64,000 nt of DNA from RFSX01 sp965248155 (GCA_965248155.1 CBDFIO010000001.1:1550001-1614000), one strand, 5' to 3'. Positions 17,772 through 27,546 are shown, numbered from the stretch's first letter. The notes: generated by a model from the letters alone, not told the origin. Made by a program: numbers and translations.

Positions 17772-19262
17772 CTAAAGCGTTTTCTTTTTAAATAATTTAA
17801 TAATCATCTCATTTATATCCTCTGAAATTTTCCAATAAAAAGCTATTAGTCCAAATGAAAAGCATATAAAAAATGATTTAATAATGATCAATAGCCAAGG
17901 ATTTGCAATAATGTTGATCTTGTCATATAAGAATATTAATGCTACAAAAACAATGACTGTTTTTAAAGTACGTATAGTAAAAGGATGAAGTTTAAATTTC
18001 CAATAAATAAAAACGAGTTTTAAAAAATTAAATAACAAAAGAGAAATTGCGGTTGCCATTGCAGCACCTACTATTCCTTTTTCTTTTATTAAAAAATAAT
18101 TTAAAGTTAAGTTCGAAACTCCCAGTAATATTAAAAATATCAGGTTGTATTTATAGGCTTTGGAATAAGCTATTATCTGATTGTTGACGCTTGTTAACAT
18201 ATCAAATAACTTCGCAAGGGCCAGATAGAAGAATATCATCCGGGCAGAAGGAAAGCTATCTGGATTAGAAGATATCAAGATAAGCTCATCTAATATATAC
18301 CAGATTACAAGAAAAAATATGCAGCCTGCTAAAAAGAGATTAGCGGAAGCCTTTTTATAAACAGTTTCAATTTCAGAAATATCATTTTCTTCCCAAGCCT
18401 TAGAAATAATTGGTGCGGATATCTGACTGATTGCCCTTAATGGCATTTCAAGAACATTGGCCATAAATAATACTTTCCCATAATATCCATTCTGTAACAT
18501 ATCTTTTAAGAATGGAATCATAACCGCATCAATTCTGAATGCTAAAGAGCCGCTTAAACTATTCAAACTGCCAAACAGTCCAAATGTGGCCATTGATTTA
18601 TATGAAAAATCTTTTCTAGGCTTTTTAATTCTTCCAAATTTTAATGCTCCCAAATATTTCAAATACAGGATCATTAATACATTAGCGATTCCAAAAAACA
18701 ATAAAATATATAATGCAAATTCAGATTCACTGAACCCGTAATATACCGATGCAAGAACAAGCAATGGCAAATAGATTTTATACCCTAATTGCTGTATAAT
18801 ATTAGGAACAACAATTCGGAGATGATTTGATGAGTAATTGACCAATGCCAATAGGCCTATAAGCAAATAAAGAAAAATTAATAGATAAAGCTCATTCTCC
18901 AAAATGGCGGTGGCATCCATTTCCAGGATATCAAACAAGCGCAAAATATAGCTCTTGAATAAATACCAGACGAATAAAAATAAAACGTAACCGCCGCTAA
19001 TTAAACTAAAAATCAAGCTCAAAAAACCACTGTTATTAGGATTTTCTGATTTAGAATAAATTGGAAAATATTTAATTATTATTGAAGTGACACCAAATGA
19101 AGCTATTGGTAATAATAAGAATGCAGCATTATAAAACCAAAGCGCAAATCCATAATAATCATCTTTGAGCGGATATATAAAAAGGATACTGGCCGCACCA
19201 ACAAAAGCACTTATAACATTTACCAATGTTGATTTAAGTCCTTGTCTTTTAATAATACCCAT
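17772..19262 (-). CDS. Polysaccharide/lipid flippase (MATE/Wzx superfamily)
   Basis: 496-residue polytopic inner-membrane protein with 12-14 hydrophobic segments. The N-terminal IIKRQGLKSTLVNVISAFVG and a conserved charged loop before segment 7 (SYKSMATFGLFGSL, LAFRIDAVMI) are typical of the O-antigen/teichoic-acid exporter group. The likely role is flipping an undecaprenyl-linked glycan or a related lipid-linked intermediate. No glycosyltransferases are adjacent, so the substrate is unknown. It lies about 50 bases after glnS on the same strand. Confidence 0.82.
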   Translation of the reverse strand: MGIIKRQGLKSTLVNVISAFVGAASILFIYPLKDDYYGFALWFYNAAFLLLPIASFGVTSIIIKYFPIYSKSENPNNSGFLSLIFSLISGGYVLFLFVWYLFKSYILRLFDILEMDATAILENELYLLIFLYLLIGLLALVNYSSNHLRIVVPNIIQQLGYKIYLPLLVLASVYYGFSESEFALYILLFFGIANVLMILYLKYLGALKFGRIKKPRKDFSYKSMATFGLFGSLNSLSGSLAFRIDAVMIPFLKDMLQNGYYGKVLFMANVLEMPLRAISQISAPIISKAWEENDISEIETVYKKASANLFLAGCIFFLVIWYILDELILISSNPDSFPSARMIFFYLALAKLFDMLTSVNNQIIAYSKAYKYNLIFLILLGVSNLTLNYFLIKEKGIVGAAMATAISLLLFNFLKLVFIYWKFKLHPFTIRTLKTVIVFVALIFLYDKINIIANPWLLIIIKSFFICFSFGLIAFYWKISEDINEMIIKLFKKKTL

Positions 19263-19310
19263 TGAAATCTAAGATGGTGGATTATTTTTGAATGAATGGT
19301 CTCAATCCAT

Positions 19311-21002
19311 TTATTTTTTATCCATCTTATGCTTGATTTTCGCCCAGGAATCCCGCAAGGTTACAGTCCTGTTGAATACAAGATTATCATGAGAACTATC
19401 AGAATCTTTAATGAAATATCCTTTGCGCATAAATTGAAGAGACTCAGAGTCTCCTACTTCGGCTAGATAGTTCTCGGCTTTAGCGGTAGAAATTATTTTT
19501 AGAGAATCAGGGTTTAAAAATTCGAGAAACTCTTTATTCTCATGCCCATCGGGAGTAGGATCAGTAAATAAGCGATCGTACAACCTCAGTTCGACTTCAG
19601 AATGATTATTGGCATCAACCCAATGAATTGTTCCTTTCACTTTTATTCCTGAATTATCAGACCCACTTTTACTTTCGGGAAAATAGCTGCAATACACTGT
19701 TACTACATCGCCATTATCATCAACATCGTACTTTTTAGCTTTTATAATATATGCTCCTTTAAGTCGTACATATTTGTCAGGTGCTAATCGAAAGTATTTT
19801 TTCGGTGGATCAAGCATGAAGTCTTCTTTCTCAATGTATAACTCTTTTGAAAAACTCATCTCATGAGTATCCGAATGTTCATCTTGAGGATTATTAGTCG
19901 ACAATAATGATTCTTTCTGCCCTTCAGGATAATTTTCAATTATTACCTTAAGTGGGTTTTGAACTACCATTACCCTAGTAGCAATCGTATTCAGGTCTTC
20001 TCTAATGACGGATTCCAAAAGTTCCATTTCAATCAAGTTGTCCCGTTTTGCAACCCCGGCTATATTGCAAAATCTTCTCAAACTTTGCGGTAAATAGCCT
20101 CTACGTCTTAATCCTGATAAAGTTGACATTCTAGGATCATCCCATCCATTAACATGATTTTGTTCAATCAATTTGAGTAATCGCCTTTTTGATGTAATCA
20201 TATAAGCGACATTCATTCTTGCAAATTCTATCTGCCGTGAGGGGAATATTTCTAATTTATTGATAAGCCAGTCATAAAGTGGTCTATGATGTCTGAATTC
20301 AAGCGAACAAAGACTATGGGTAATATTTTCTATAGAATCAGATTGCCCATGAGCGAAGTCATACATAGGATAGATACACCAATTGTCCCCAGTCCTGTGG
20401 TGCGTAGCATGTTTTATTCTGTAAATGACTGGATCTCTCATATGCATATTAGGAGAGCTCATATCAATCTTTGCTCTGAGTACTCTGGCTCCATCTTCAA
20501 ATTCACCTTTTTTCATTCTTTGACAAAGATCCATATTTTCTTCTATCGACCGGTCTCTATATGGGCTCAATAGGCCTGCTTGAGTAGGAGTCCCCTTCAT
20601 TTCAGCAATTTGTTCTGCCGTAGAATCGTCAATATATGCCAAACCTTTTTGGATCAGCGCAAGTGCAAGTTTATACAAATGGTCAAAGTAGTCTGATGCA
20701 AATAAGGCCTCACCTTCCCATTCAAATCCTAACCACTTGATGTCATTTTTAATAGCTTCAACATATTCTGTATCCTCAGTGACGGGGTTCGTGTCATCAA
20801 ATCGGAGATTCGTATTCCCACCGTATTTTTCCGCAGTCTCAAAATTGATACAAATAGCTTTGGTATGGCCTATATGGAGATATCCATTAGGTTCGGGAGG
20901 AAATCTCGTGTGTATTCTACCTCCATGTTTATCGTTATTGATGTCTTCCTCAATAATTTCTTCGATGAAATTCTTTGATTCAGTTTCCGCTGATTGACTC
21001 AT
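19311..21002 (-). CDS. glnS: Glutaminyl-tRNA synthetase
   Basis: 563-residue class I synthetase that charges tRNA-Gln. The HIGH motif lies in FPPEPNGYLHIGHTKA (residues about 34-49) and the KMSKS equivalent in AYMITSKRRLLKLI. GlnRS-specific features include FRFDDTNP-like NLRFDDTNPVTEDTEYVEAI and the C-terminal anticodon-binding beta barrels. Length matches E. coli GlnRS (554). It is 18 bases downstream of argS, so two aminoacyl-tRNA synthetases form one operon. Confidence 0.96.
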   Translation of the reverse strand: MSQSAETESKNFIEEIIEEDINNDKHGGRIHTRFPPEPNGYLHIGHTKAICINFETAEKYGGNTNLRFDDTNPVTEDTEYVEAIKNDIKWLGFEWEGEALFASDYFDHLYKLALALIQKGLAYIDDSTAEQIAEMKGTPTQAGLLSPYRDRSIEENMDLCQRMKKGEFEDGARVLRAKIDMSSPNMHMRDPVIYRIKHATHHRTGDNWCIYPMYDFAHGQSDSIENITHSLCSLEFRHHRPLYDWLINKLEIFPSRQIEFARMNVAYMITSKRRLLKLIEQNHVNGWDDPRMSTLSGLRRRGYLPQSLRRFCNIAGVAKRDNLIEMELLESVIREDLNTIATRVMVVQNPLKVIIENYPEGQKESLLSTNNPQDEHSDTHEMSFSKELYIEKEDFMLDPPKKYFRLAPDKYVRLKGAYIIKAKKYDVDDNGDVVTVYCSYFPESKSGSDNSGIKVKGTIHWVDANNHSEVELRLYDRLFTDPTPDGHENKEFLEFLNPDSLKIISTAKAENYLAEVGDSESLQFMRKGYFIKDSDSSHDNLVFNRTVTLRDSWAKIKHKMDKK

Positions 21003-21020
21003 TCATTAAAACTTTAGTAA

Positions 21021-22865
21021 TTACATATATTCTGGCATATCAATACCTATTAAACGCATCACTTTCCGTAAGGTATCTGCCACAGTTGAAGATAACACCA
21101 ATCTGAATTGTTTTGTTTCTTCTTTCTCGGCATTTAATATTCTGCACTCATGATAAAATCTATGATAGGATTTGGCTAAAGCATAGGCATAATTAGCTAC
21201 TAATGAAGGATCGTATTTTGCCATGGCTTCATGGATAAGTTCTCGATAGGAGATCATTTGTTGAATTAGATCCTTTTCAAACTCATTTACAAGCCCACTA
21301 TATCCTTCAAAAGAGCCATTAAAGCCCTCTCCTGCCTTCCTTAATATAGATCTTACTCTGACATAAGCATTTTGAATATAAGGGCCTGTAGTCCCTTGCA
21401 TATCCACAGATTCCTTTGGATCAAAAGTCATTCTTTTCCGTGGGTTTATCTTTATAATAAAATACTTCAGAGCTGCAAGACCTATTTTTTCATATATAAG
21501 TTCTTTTTCTTCTTCTGATAATCCTTCTAAACCACCTCGCTCTTCTGCAGATTTCCTTGCTTCTTTGATTACCTCATCAACCAACTCATCCGCATCTACA
21601 ACTGTCCCTTCACGCGTTTTCATTGTTCCACTTGGTAGATCCACCATACCGTAAGAAAGATGGTGCAGCTGATCTGCATAAGGTTCTCCCAGTTTATTTA
21701 AAATCGCAAATAATGCTTTAAAATGGTAATCTTGCTCGTCTCCTACTACATAAACCATGCTATCGAGTCCATGATCCTCATTTCTTTTTTGAGCCGTTCC
21801 GATATCCTGTGTCATATAGACCGAAGTACCATCACTCCTCAAAAGAATTTTATGATCCATCCCATCAGGTTCCAAATCTGCCCACACTGAACCGTCATTT
21901 TTATTATAAAAAACCTTTTCTGTAAGACCTTTTTCAACAGTCGATTTACCAAGCAGATAAGTATCAGATTCATAATAGAGATCGTCAAATGATACATTTA
22001 GATTATCATAAGTAACATCCCAACCTTTATAAACCCAATTATTCATCATCTTCCACAGACTTACAGTGTCTTCATCTCCATTTTCCCAATCGAGTAACAT
22101 TTGTTTGGTTTCCTTTCCCAGAGGACTTATTTCATTGAAGTAGTTATTTTTAAATTTTTTAAAAAAGAGAGCTTTATCAATATCTTTGTCGGGCTGAGCT
22201 AAATACATCTTCTGAGCTTCTTCAGTCTCCTGCCATTGAGCATATTCATTTTGGAAAATTTTATCGAATTCAACATAATATTTTCCTACAAAATGATCTG
22301 CTTTGATATCGTTGATATCCGGTGTAGCTCCATTGGCTGTTTTCTTCCAAGCCATCATGCCTTTACATATGGCAACTCCTCTATCATTAATTATTTGTGT
22401 TTTTACAACATCATAACCATTCTCCTCTGCCAATTGAGCGACAGACCACCCTAAGAAAATATTTCTCAGATGACCAAGGTGAAGTGGCTTATTTGTGTTT
22501 GGGGAAGAAAACTCAACAAGAATTTTTTTTCCAATCTTTTCCGGTTTCTTAAAATTATTCTCCATTGCTTCCAGAAGCATTTTCCCCCAAGAAGATTCAC
22601 TCAAATGAATATTTAGAAATCCTTTAATAACATTAAAGTCGGTGACCAAAGAAGAATTTTCCACTAATCTCTCTCCTATTGTATTCGCAATTTCAACAGG
22701 ATTTTTGGACAATGCTTTTACTAATGGAAAAACCACAAAAGTAAAATCACCCTCAAATTCCTTTTTCGTAGGATTAAGGATCATCTGCGACTTTTCAAGA
22801 TTATATTGATATAATTCTTTTACAACATTTACAATGTCACTTTTCAGGTGACTGAGAATTTCCAT
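21021..22865 (-). CDS. argS: Arginyl-tRNA synthetase
   Basis: 614-residue class I synthetase. It has the ArgRS N-terminal tRNA-binding domain, the HIGH-like SSPNTNKPLHLGHLRN (near residue 120), the catalytic-domain stretch YVVGDEQDYHFKALFAIL, and a KMS-loop equivalent in GTMKTREGTVV. The C-terminal DALR anticodon-binding domain ends with the conserved VLSSTVADTLRKVMRLIGI and a Met terminus. It precedes glnS on the same strand with an 18-base spacer. Confidence 0.96.
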   Translation of the reverse strand: MEILSHLKSDIVNVVKELYQYNLEKSQMILNPTKKEFEGDFTFVVFPLVKALSKNPVEIANTIGERLVENSSLVTDFNVIKGFLNIHLSESSWGKMLLEAMENNFKKPEKIGKKILVEFSSPNTNKPLHLGHLRNIFLGWSVAQLAEENGYDVVKTQIINDRGVAICKGMMAWKKTANGATPDINDIKADHFVGKYYVEFDKIFQNEYAQWQETEEAQKMYLAQPDKDIDKALFFKKFKNNYFNEISPLGKETKQMLLDWENGDEDTVSLWKMMNNWVYKGWDVTYDNLNVSFDDLYYESDTYLLGKSTVEKGLTEKVFYNKNDGSVWADLEPDGMDHKILLRSDGTSVYMTQDIGTAQKRNEDHGLDSMVYVVGDEQDYHFKALFAILNKLGEPYADQLHHLSYGMVDLPSGTMKTREGTVVDADELVDEVIKEARKSAEERGGLEGLSEEEKELIYEKIGLAALKYFIIKINPRKRMTFDPKESVDMQGTTGPYIQNAYVRVRSILRKAGEGFNGSFEGYSGLVNEFEKDLIQQMISYRELIHEAMAKYDPSLVANYAYALAKSYHRFYHECRILNAEKEETKQFRLVLSSTVADTLRKVMRLIGIDMPEYM

Positions 22866-22906
22866 AAATCATGAATTAGAATGCGAAAATAGAATATTAA
22901 TAGGAA

Positions 22907-23446
22907 TCAAAGGCGGAAGAAACTGAAGATTGTCTGTCCATAATTGCGCTGTTTGATTAAATGAGGATGCATTTCCAAGTTTACGGAAGGATTGTGTTCC
23001 AAAACCAGCAAACCATCCTCAGCTAACAGATTGTGATAAATAATTAAATCTGGTATGTCAGCTATGTTCTTTAATGGATAAGGAGGACCAGCAAAAATAT
23101 AATCAAATTGCTGATCACATCTTTTTACAAATTTGAATACATCCATTTTTACGATGCTTAAGTAATCTTGAATTTCAAGTTTTTGAGCCATCGATTTAAC
23201 AAACAGAATGGCCGGTCCATGGCGATCTACGTATGTTGCATTTTCACAACCTCTGCTAATGCATTCGTAACAATGATTGCCTGTACCTCCAAACAGATCT
23301 AAGAATCTGATGGACTCAAAATCAAGTGTGTTTTGCAGAATGTTATACAAGCCTTCTTTGGAAATATCCGTTGTAGGTCTCGTAGGCCATTTGTTTGCAG
23401 GAGGAGTAAATCTATGACCTTTAAACTTTCCAGATATTATACGCAT
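22907..23446 (-). CDS. rsmD: 16S rRNA m2G966 methyltransferase RsmD homologue with altered catalytic motif
   Basis: 179 residues. The N-terminus MRIISGKFKGHRF and PTTDISKEGLYNIL are diagnostic of RsmD, and motif I (FLDLFGGTGNHCYE) forms the SAM site. The family catalytic motif DPPF/Y at motif IV reads AGPPYP here, from codons GCT GGT CCT CCT TAT near 23085-23100, so Asp is replaced by Gly. That residue contacts the target amino group in related N2-guanine methyltransferases, so activity may be reduced or the substitution compensated. The start overlaps the DUF3822 gene by ten bases. Confidence 0.88.
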   Translation of the reverse strand: MRIISGKFKGHRFTPPANKWPTRPTTDISKEGLYNILQNTLDFESIRFLDLFGGTGNHCYECISRGCENATYVDRHGPAILFVKSMAQKLEIQDYLSIVKMDVFKFVKRCDQQFDYIFAGPPYPLKNIADIPDLIIYHNLLAEDGLLVLEHNPSVNLEMHPHLIKQRNYGQTIFSFFRL

Positions 23447-24225
23447 GATTTACACAAATAAAGATCAAAGTACAAATGCTTATCAAGCCCATTCTCTATC
23501 TTAAGATCTTTATCACTCATATTTATTTTCGGGATATATCCTGACAGTAATTGGTATAGCTTTGAATTAATATCTATCGTACCTCCTACATGAATATCGT
23601 TCATTAGAGGATCAATCTTAAAGGCATTTAATACCAGCATATAAAAATAGAGATAGTCTTCCTTAAAATGACAATCAAATTGATTGTAAAATTTAAACTG
23701 GTTGTTTTGTGTACACGAAATATGAAGGGTATCATTGGAAATGTAGCTGACAACATCTTTGTCGATCAGATAGGAATAATTCGCAAGTGCAGTCGATATA
23801 TGTCCATTTTTAACAGGAAAATTAGCTGACTTAAGCTGTTCAATGACTTGATCTTCTATATAGTGTAAGGTGCAAATTTCTTCGCGCACAAATCGATCAA
23901 TTTCTTTGGATTTGCTTTTCAGTTTGCCTAATCTATAAATCCCATCGAAATAGTCTTCAAAGTATTTTTTCTCAAAATCTTCCTCGGCCAGGTGCACATA
24001 AGGTTTTGCAGTGGACATAACACGGGCAAACTTCAGATCATAAAGCTCTGTAAATTGATTAATTAGAGTGTGAAACTCACTTAAGGGGTGCATATCCGAT
24101 TTCAACAGATTCTCCTCATTATCCCAAAGTCCATAAAAAAAGCTGTCTGTATAAGTGACTACAGACAGCTCTTTTATTTGTTCTTTATTTCTTATATGGT
24201 CAAATGCAATATTTATCTTTCCCAA
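23437..24225 (-). CDS. DUF3822 family protein
   Basis: 262 residues with no signal peptide. The sequence pattern (KELSVVTYTDSFFYGLWD, later a DVVSYISNDTLHISC strand and LYFYMLVLNAFKIDP) is that of DUF3822, a Bacteroidota protein usually encoded just before rsmD. The fold resembles actin/ASKHA-like proteins in my recollection, but no function is established. It overlaps rsmD by 10 bases downstream and the pseudopilin-like gene by 13 bases upstream, so all three genes are translationally coupled. Confidence 0.75.
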   Translation of the reverse strand: MGKINIAFDHIRNKEQIKELSVVTYTDSFFYGLWDNEENLLKSDMHPLSEFHTLINQFTELYDLKFARVMSTAKPYVHLAEEDFEKKYFEDYFDGIYRLGKLKSKSKEIDRFVREEICTLHYIEDQVIEQLKSANFPVKNGHISTALANYSYLIDKDVVSYISNDTLHISCTQNNQFKFYNQFDCHFKEDYLYFYMLVLNAFKIDPLMNDIHVGGTIDINSKLYQLLSGYIPKINMSDKDLKIENGLDKHLYFDLYLCKSCV

Positions 24226-24797
24226 TTCCCAGTTATATTTGGTGCATTCATATCACCAAATTTAAGCAATCTATTCGGATCATAGGAATTGTCATATTTC
24301 GCATATCGAATAGATCCATACTCACCCATAAAATCTTTCCACCGCGTTCCTACTTCTACAATAGGAACCAAAGTAGCTTGATAAGTCATTGTATCGGCAT
24401 CGATTAAAAATTGTTTTCCGGAACCTGCGTATGGAACAAACGGAAGTGAATCCAGATTTATACCCATTGACCTAATGCTATCAATTGCAGGGCTATATGT
24501 GACAGTTCTTATAAAATTGCTATTTGTTGGATCATCAGGGTCTCCAATGATATTCTCAAATTTTAGACTGTCATAAGTCAAAACATACTTAAGAGAATCA
24601 AAACTACTGGCAAAGGTTCCTTTAATATCCCTATGCATTTCTTGCGCCTTTCTGATTTCTTTCAATTTTGATACGACTACATCTTCTCGTTGATTTTTAA
24701 CCTTTTGAAACGCAATAGGTTCTTTGATATTGAGATATAGCATATATCCTAATAAACCAATTACCAAGACCAAAGCCACATTAATAATCCATTTCAT
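24213..24797 (-). CDS. Membrane-anchored protein with pilin-like N-terminal helix
   Basis: 194 residues. An N-terminal hydrophobic segment (residues 4-24, WIINVALVLVIGLLGYMLYL) is followed by a helical stretch (SKLKEIRKAQEMHRDIKGTF) that resembles the amphipathic alpha1 region of type II pseudopilins, then a soluble domain with SYDPNRLLKFGDMNAPN near the end. There is no prepilin-peptidase Gly-Phe site, so it is probably simply anchored in the inner membrane. Function unknown. It is first in the three-gene overlapping set with DUF3822 and rsmD. Confidence 0.6.
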   Translation of the reverse strand: MKWIINVALVLVIGLLGYMLYLNIKEPIAFQKVKNQREDVVVSKLKEIRKAQEMHRDIKGTFASSFDSLKYVLTYDSLKFENIIGDPDDPTNSNFIRTVTYSPAIDSIRSMGINLDSLPFVPYAGSGKQFLIDADTMTYQATLVPIVEVGTRWKDFMGEYGSIRYAKYDNSYDPNRLLKFGDMNAPNITGNWER

Positions 24798-24912
24798 TTT
24801 AAATCTTCAGTTTGCTTACCGTGAAGTAAATAATTTTTCCAGTTAAATTATAGATACCTGGTATACATTTTTAAATAAGATGAGTTTTTAAGCCAATTTG
24901 TTGGGTAAAAAC

Positions 24913-24920
24913 TACTTTTG
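24913..24920 (+). promoter_or_regulatory. Candidate -7 promoter element (TACTTTTG) of tsaD
   Basis: Exact match to the Bacteroidota -7 consensus TAnnTTTG, ending 13 bases before the ATG at 24934. No good -33 element lies 19 bases upstream. If real, it excludes the upstream in-frame TTG at 24898 as the start of tsaD. Confidence 0.4.
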
Positions 24921-24933
24921 TAGCGGATTTTTT

Positions 24934-25935
24934 ATGGAAGTATACATTTTAGCAATAGAATCATCTTGTGACGATACATCAGCTTCAGTCTGTTGTGATG
25001 GCAAAATATTGAGTAATATCATATCTGCTCAAACTGCACATGCCAACTATGGAGGAGTCGTGCCGGAATTGGCTTCAAGAGAACACCAACTTCATATTAT
25101 TCCAGTCGTTGACCTTGCCCTTAAAGAAGCAAATGTCAAAAAGGAACAATTATCCTCAATTGCATTTACCAGAGGTCCCGGCTTATTAGGAAGCCTGATT
25201 GTCGGTGTTACATTTGCTAAAGTCTTTGCATTATGCTTGGATATTCCATTGATTGAGGTTCATCATATGCATGCGCATGTATTGGCTCATTTTGCAAAAA
25301 AACCATATCCTCAATTTCCATTTATCTGTCTGACTGTAAGTGGAGGTCATACCCAGATAATAAAAGTTGAAAATCATCTTAAAATGGAAATCTTGGGTCA
25401 AACTCTGGATGATGCCGCTGGTGAGGCATTTGATAAAGCTGGAAAAATGCTTGGTCTACCCTATCCAGCAGGGCCAATTATTGATAAATACGCCTGTGAA
25501 GGGCAATCGCTTTACAATTTTCCAAAAGCTAAAGTGGATGGATTAAATTTCAGTTTTTCCGGTCTTAAGACGGCTATTAGAAACTTCCTGAGAAAAGAAA
25601 CAGACAAATCTTCATCGTTTATCGAAGACAATCTCAAAAATATTTGTAGCTCTATTCAAAGTACTATTATCGAAATGTTGATGGACAAAATCGAAATGGC
25701 GGCTGAAAATACGGGAATCAGTCAGATCGCTATTGCAGGGGGTGTATCTGCAAACTCGGGTTTAAGAGAAGCTTTACTTGAAAAAGCCAAAGAAAAACAA
25801 TGGGAATGCTATATTCCTGACTTTGAATACTGTAGAGATAATGCTGCAATGATCGCAGTAAATGCCTATTACAAATATCTAAATTCTGATTTTACGGATC
25901 AATCCATTACAGCCCAAGCAAGAATAGAATTCTAA
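24934..25935 (+). CDS. tsaD: tRNA threonylcarbamoyladenosine (t6A) transferase TsaD
   Basis: 333 residues from the chosen ATG (MEVYILAIESSCDDTSASV), which aligns with the normal TsaD N-terminus. TsaD with TsaB/TsaE transfers the threonylcarbamoyl group to A37 of ANN-decoding tRNAs. The iron-binding HMHAH motif is present (VHHMHAHVLAHF), as are the ASKHA nucleotide-binding pieces VSGGHTQII, LGLPYPAGP and IAGGVSANSGLR. The gene is divergent from the pseudopilin-like gene and convergent with the DUF697 gene, whose stop is directly adjacent. Confidence 0.96.
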   Translation: MEVYILAIESSCDDTSASVCCDGKILSNIISAQTAHANYGGVVPELASREHQLHIIPVVDLALKEANVKKEQLSSIAFTRGPGLLGSLIVGVTFAKVFALCLDIPLIEVHHMHAHVLAHFAKKPYPQFPFICLTVSGGHTQIIKVENHLKMEILGQTLDDAAGEAFDKAGKMLGLPYPAGPIIDKYACEGQSLYNFPKAKVDGLNFSFSGLKTAIRNFLRKETDKSSSFIEDNLKNICSSIQSTIIEMLMDKIEMAAENTGISQIAIAGGVSANSGLREALLEKAKEKQWECYIPDFEYCRDNAAMIAVNAYYKYLNSDFTDQSITAQARIEF

Positions 25936-26562
25936 TTAAGCCAACAGATCTTTTTTCAACTTGTCAAATTCTTTCTTAGTGATGGCTCCATCTTTTAATA
26001 AAGCATTTAAAGAAGTTAATTTGTCAATGACACTTTCTTCATCCTCACCTTCAGATGGATTATCGCTCACTGATTCAGCTTCATCATGCTTAGTGCGTTG
26101 AACATTCTCCATATCCTTTGCCATCTGCTTGCCCTTTTCAAATTTTTCATCATAGAACTTCTTTAATCTTCCGGGATCGAAATCCAAGAATGTACCACCT
26201 GTTTCAAAATGTTTTTTGAAAACCTCACCGAGAGCATAGGTTGATGCTCCTGATAATACAGCTAATGTTACTCCTCCCAAAATAGAACCGACTCCAGGAA
26301 TAAACTTAATAGCACGTGCACCTATTCTTGCAATACCTGATCCTGTCAAAGCACTAATTACAGCCTTTCCTTCAGTCTCTTTGAAATTAATATCATAGAT
26401 TTTACTCAATTGACGTATCATATCTAATTGAATAGCACTTACAGCAAAAAAATCAGCGACAGGAACAGGAATAAACCCTGCACCCATGGACCAAATCATA
26501 TGATTCTTAATAACTGAATTAGCATGATTCGTTTTAGGATCTTTCTTTGAAGATTCAGACAT
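25936..26562 (-). CDS. DUF697 membrane protein with C-terminal SHOCT-like helix
   Basis: 208 residues. The central part (VIKNHMIWSMGAGFIPVP, DMIRQLSKIYDINF, GSGIARIGARAIKFIPGVGS) is DUF697, a Gly-rich hydrophobic domain found in Bacteroidota membrane-associated proteins. An acidic linker (about 150-175) leads to a SHOCT-type motif (LNALLKDGAITKKEFDKLKK), an oligomerisation element usually at protein ends. The function of DUF697 proteins is not established. The gene is convergent with tsaD, with stop codons adjacent. Confidence 0.78.
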   Translation of the reverse strand: MSESSKKDPKTNHANSVIKNHMIWSMGAGFIPVPVADFFAVSAIQLDMIRQLSKIYDINFKETEGKAVISALTGSGIARIGARAIKFIPGVGSILGGVTLAVLSGASTYALGEVFKKHFETGGTFLDFDPGRLKKFYDEKFEKGKQMAKDMENVQRTKHDEAESVSDNPSEGEDEESVIDKLTSLNALLKDGAITKKEFDKLKKDLLA

Positions 26563-26655
26563 GTCTTTTTTTTATAAGGATAAGGAAAAATGAGCTAAAC
26601 TAGTTTCCCAATTCACTTATTTTTCGATTAAACATCAGGCTCCATCTACGATCTG

Positions 26656-27546
26656 TTAAAACATTATGATTGAAAAGCCGAAAATGAATACAAATAACAA
26701 AGTTGTGAGGGCCATTTGCTTTAGGTAGGGATCCAATTCACTAGCTGCAGTTTTGTTCTTAATTGCCAAAGCATTCATGTATAACAAGGGCATTACAACT
26801 AAAAAAGAAAATTGCAGTGGATTCCTGTAGTTTAACATTACATAAATACAAGCAGAAAGCAAACCTGCTATTAAAAGAAAATAGTGATATTGCCTAGCCT
26901 TTTCCAAGCCCAATCTCACCGGAATGGACTTTTTACCAGCTAGAATATCAGACTCAATATCTCTAATATTATTTACGTTTAGGACCGCTACAGTAAAAAA
27001 TCCGACGCTAAATCCCGGTAACAATAGCTCCCATTCGATCTGCTTACTTTGTAAATAATAACATCCCAAAATTGCAATCATTCCAAAAAAAATGAAAACT
27101 GAGATATCTCCGAGACCTTTATAGCCATAGGGTATTTTACCGTTGGTATAGAGGATTGCAGCACAGATGGCAGCCAAGCCAAGCACGATAAATGTCAAAT
27201 AAACACTTGATTCAAGCCGAGCTATATGCAACAAGTATAAACCTGATGCGAGAGATAATACCGAAGCGATGAAAATAGCAAACTTCATACTTTTCCGGCT
27301 TAATTTACCGGATTGAACTGCCCTTTCGGGTCCTTTTCTTAAAAGATTATCAGCACCATGGATACTGTCTCCATAGTCATTGGCCAAATTTGAAAGGATC
27401 TGCAAAAGAACAGTCGTCAATAAACAGAAAAGAACAATGTTCAGTTTAAAATTATCATGAGAAGCAGCCAAAAATCCTGCCATTGAAATGCTCGCTACTG
27501 CAAGAGGTAAAGTCCTTAATCTAAATGCCTGTATCCAATATTTCAT
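26656..27546 (-). CDS. menA: 1,4-dihydroxy-2-naphthoate polyprenyltransferase
   Basis: 296 residues from MKYWIQAFRLRTLPL, chosen because MenA begins with this W-x-x-A-x-R-x-R-T-LP pattern; an in-frame Met at 27606 would add 20 residues. UbiA-superfamily integral membrane enzyme with about nine segments and both Asp-rich motifs (NLANDYGDSIHGADN and RDIESDILAGK) that bind prenyl diphosphate. It prenylates DHNA to demethylmenaquinone, implying a menaquinone-based respiratory chain. The gene ends about 90 bases from DUF697 and follows the A2M-like gene. Confidence 0.92.
   Translation of the reverse strand: MKYWIQAFRLRTLPLAVASISMAGFLAASHDNFKLNIVLFCLLTTVLLQILSNLANDYGDSIHGADNLLRKGPERAVQSGKLSRKSMKFAIFIASVLSLASGLYLLHIARLESSVYLTFIVLGLAAICAAILYTNGKIPYGYKGLGDISVFIFFGMIAILGCYYLQSKQIEWELLLPGFSVGFFTVAVLNVNNIRDIESDILAGKKSIPVRLGLEKARQYHYFLLIAGLLSACIYVMLNYRNPLQFSFLVVMPLLYMNALAIKNKTAASELDPYLKQMALTTLLFVFIFGFSIIMF

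Noticed and set aside
24898..24933. TTG start adding 12 residues to TsaD
   Set aside because: The extra residues do not fit the family, and a TAnnTTTG element lies inside this stretch.
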